Shown here piece after piece: positions 63,355 through 64,000 of a stretch of DNA of 64,000 bases. Origin of the DNA: Pseudosulfitobacter pseudonitzschiae. Its GTDB lineage: Bacteria > Pseudomonadota > Alphaproteobacteria > Rhodobacterales > Rhodobacteraceae. Position numbers and translations under genes: made by a program. The stretch spans positions 310,001 through 374,000 of the forward strand of contig NZ_FQVP01000004.1 of NCBI RefSeq assembly GCF_900129395.1, written 5' to 3'. Position 1 is the first letter of the stretch, and the number at the start of each line of letters is the position of its first letter. The notes beneath the pieces are model-generated. The model saw nothing but the letters and a program-made list of their open reading frames with translations, was not told where the DNA came from and did not search any database.

Positions 63355-64000
63355 CCCCAGTCCGCGGCCATCATCTCGCGCAGGCGCGACGCGGTGCGTT
63401 CGAATTCAAACGTGCCTTCGCCTTCGACATAGAGCATTTCGGGCACGGCAGCGGCCGAGGCGATCAGCTTGACCTTGGCCTCGTACAGCGCGTCGATCAG
63501 GGTCACGAACCGCTTGGCCTCGTTGAAGTTGCTGCGCGACAGGCGCGGGATGTTGTCGATCATCAGCACCCGCACGGTATCCGCGATCACCAGATAATCG
63601 CCCGGCCCCAAGGGTTTGCCACACAGGTCGTAAAACGGCGCGCGGGCGATGCCGCTGCGATAGGCGGGCAGTTCGACTTCGCGGCCCTTGATCTTCAGAA
63701 CCAGCGGTTCGGCCTCGCCCCCTGTCAGGTCGCGCCATACTGCGTCCATGGTGGCGCGGGTTTCCTCGGATATCGGGGTAAAGAACCGCTCTTCACCGGC
63801 CAGACGGTCCTGCCGATAGTCACGCGGGCTGACCATTTCGTGGACCACCATCTTGTCCTTGATCAGGTCGATGGCGGGCAGGAACAGCTGGCGGTTCAAC
63901 CCGTTCTTGTACAGCTCGTCCGGGTGGCGGTTCGATGTGGTGATCACGCATGTGCCCGCCTCGAACAGGGCGCGGAACAGCCGCCCGACGATCATCGCGT
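63339..64000 (-). CDS. zapE: ZapE/AFG1-family cell division ATPase, N-terminus cut off
   Basis: The C-terminal 220 residues of an AFG1-like AAA-type ATPase; the frame is open at the right edge, so the Walker A and B motifs lie outside. Visible are GTCVITTSNRHPDELYKNGL (the sensor 1 region), LNRQLFLPAIDLIKDKMVVH, YLVIADTVRVLMIDNIPRLS and SNFNEAKRFVTLIDALYEAK, characteristic of ZapE/Lace1. ZapE binds FtsZ and supports division under low oxygen in E. coli. Ends ADWGQPEA. The 3' end overlaps the convergent membrane-protein gene. Confidence 0.9.
   Translation of the reverse strand, partial: AMIVGRLFRALFEAGTCVITTSNRHPDELYKNGLNRQLFLPAIDLIKDKMVVHEMVSPRDYRQDRLAGEERFFTPISEETRATMDAVWRDLTGGEAEPLVLKIKGREVELPAYRSGIARAPFYDLCGKPLGPGDYLVIADTVRVLMIDNIPRLSRSNFNEAKRFVTLIDALYEAKVKLIASAAAVPEMLYVEGEGTFEFERTASRLREMMAADWGQPEA

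Overview
The window is a dense, GC-rich (roughly 60-65% by eye) chromosomal segment. Gene content and order point to a marine member of the Rhodobacterales (Roseobacter group). The indicators are a fliC/flgN/flgJ/fliK/flgD flagellar set of alphaproteobacterial type with CtrA-like half-site pairs upstream, a gpmI-envC-ctpA run, DUF6478 and DUF1285 proteins, and a PAN-headed alpha-2-macroglobulin next to pbpC. I found no rRNA, tRNA, CRISPR array, insertion sequence or phage gene, and no gene-free stretch over 300 bases. Both end genes are cut by the window edge.

Layout. 1-2883: polyamine-type ABC permeases coupled to an FAD amine oxidoreductase. 2990-4315: ugd. 4312-9959: flagellar genes (flgD, fliK, flgJ-like, flgN, a 5' fragment of fliC, a 3'-damaged flgE, motB). 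10114-21932: mostly single housekeeping or accessory genes (MFS transporter, trhO, DUF892, NAD salvage pncA-pncB, DMT exporter, arfB, a STAS-like gene, queuosine-precursor transporter, secreted esterase-like protein, mepA, a UMF1-type MFS transporter, thioesterase, YggT). 22055-27810: recQ, a GST, yaaA and a hybrid histidine kinase. 28067-35487: alpha-2-macroglobulin plus penicillin-binding protein 1C. 35545-42234 (minus): a four-gene translationally coupled operon, MoxR ATPase, DUF58, BatA/DUF4159 and VWA protein. 42326-48295: DUF1285, hydroxypyruvate isomerase, DUF2798, polA and three small genes. 48471-52447: gpmI-envC-ctpA. 52596-56200 (minus): DUF6478 pair, a lipoprotein and ilvD. 56388-60388: a large ABC-exporter-like protein with ruined ATPase motifs and a C-terminal cyclic-nucleotide-binding domain, coupled to a CPBP membrane protease. 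60449-64000: accD-folC, a membrane-anchored protein and zapE.

Two things stand out. First, at 7786-7797 the flagellin gene fliC is joined, head to tail on opposite strands, to the hook gene flgE through a 12-base stretch that fits both genes. Residues 1-47 of flagellin and about the first 420 residues of FlgE survive, and the rest of the flagellar cluster is absent from this locus. The simplest reading is a large deletion (or an inversion) at microhomology, giving a probable non-motile strain. Second, the 1032-residue pseudo-ABC/cNMP-binding protein coupled to a CPBP protease looks like a two-component membrane module whose function I cannot name. A third candidate is a compact transcript (about 17045 to 16857, minus strand) with its own -35 element and terminator, carrying two overlapping 18-codon ORFs and SD/anti-SD complementarity.

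Much of the rest concerns the cell envelope: MepA, PBP1C, A2M, EnvC, CtpA and the MoxR/VWA operon. Many junctions overlap by 1-4 bases (ATGA or GTGA), indicating translational coupling.
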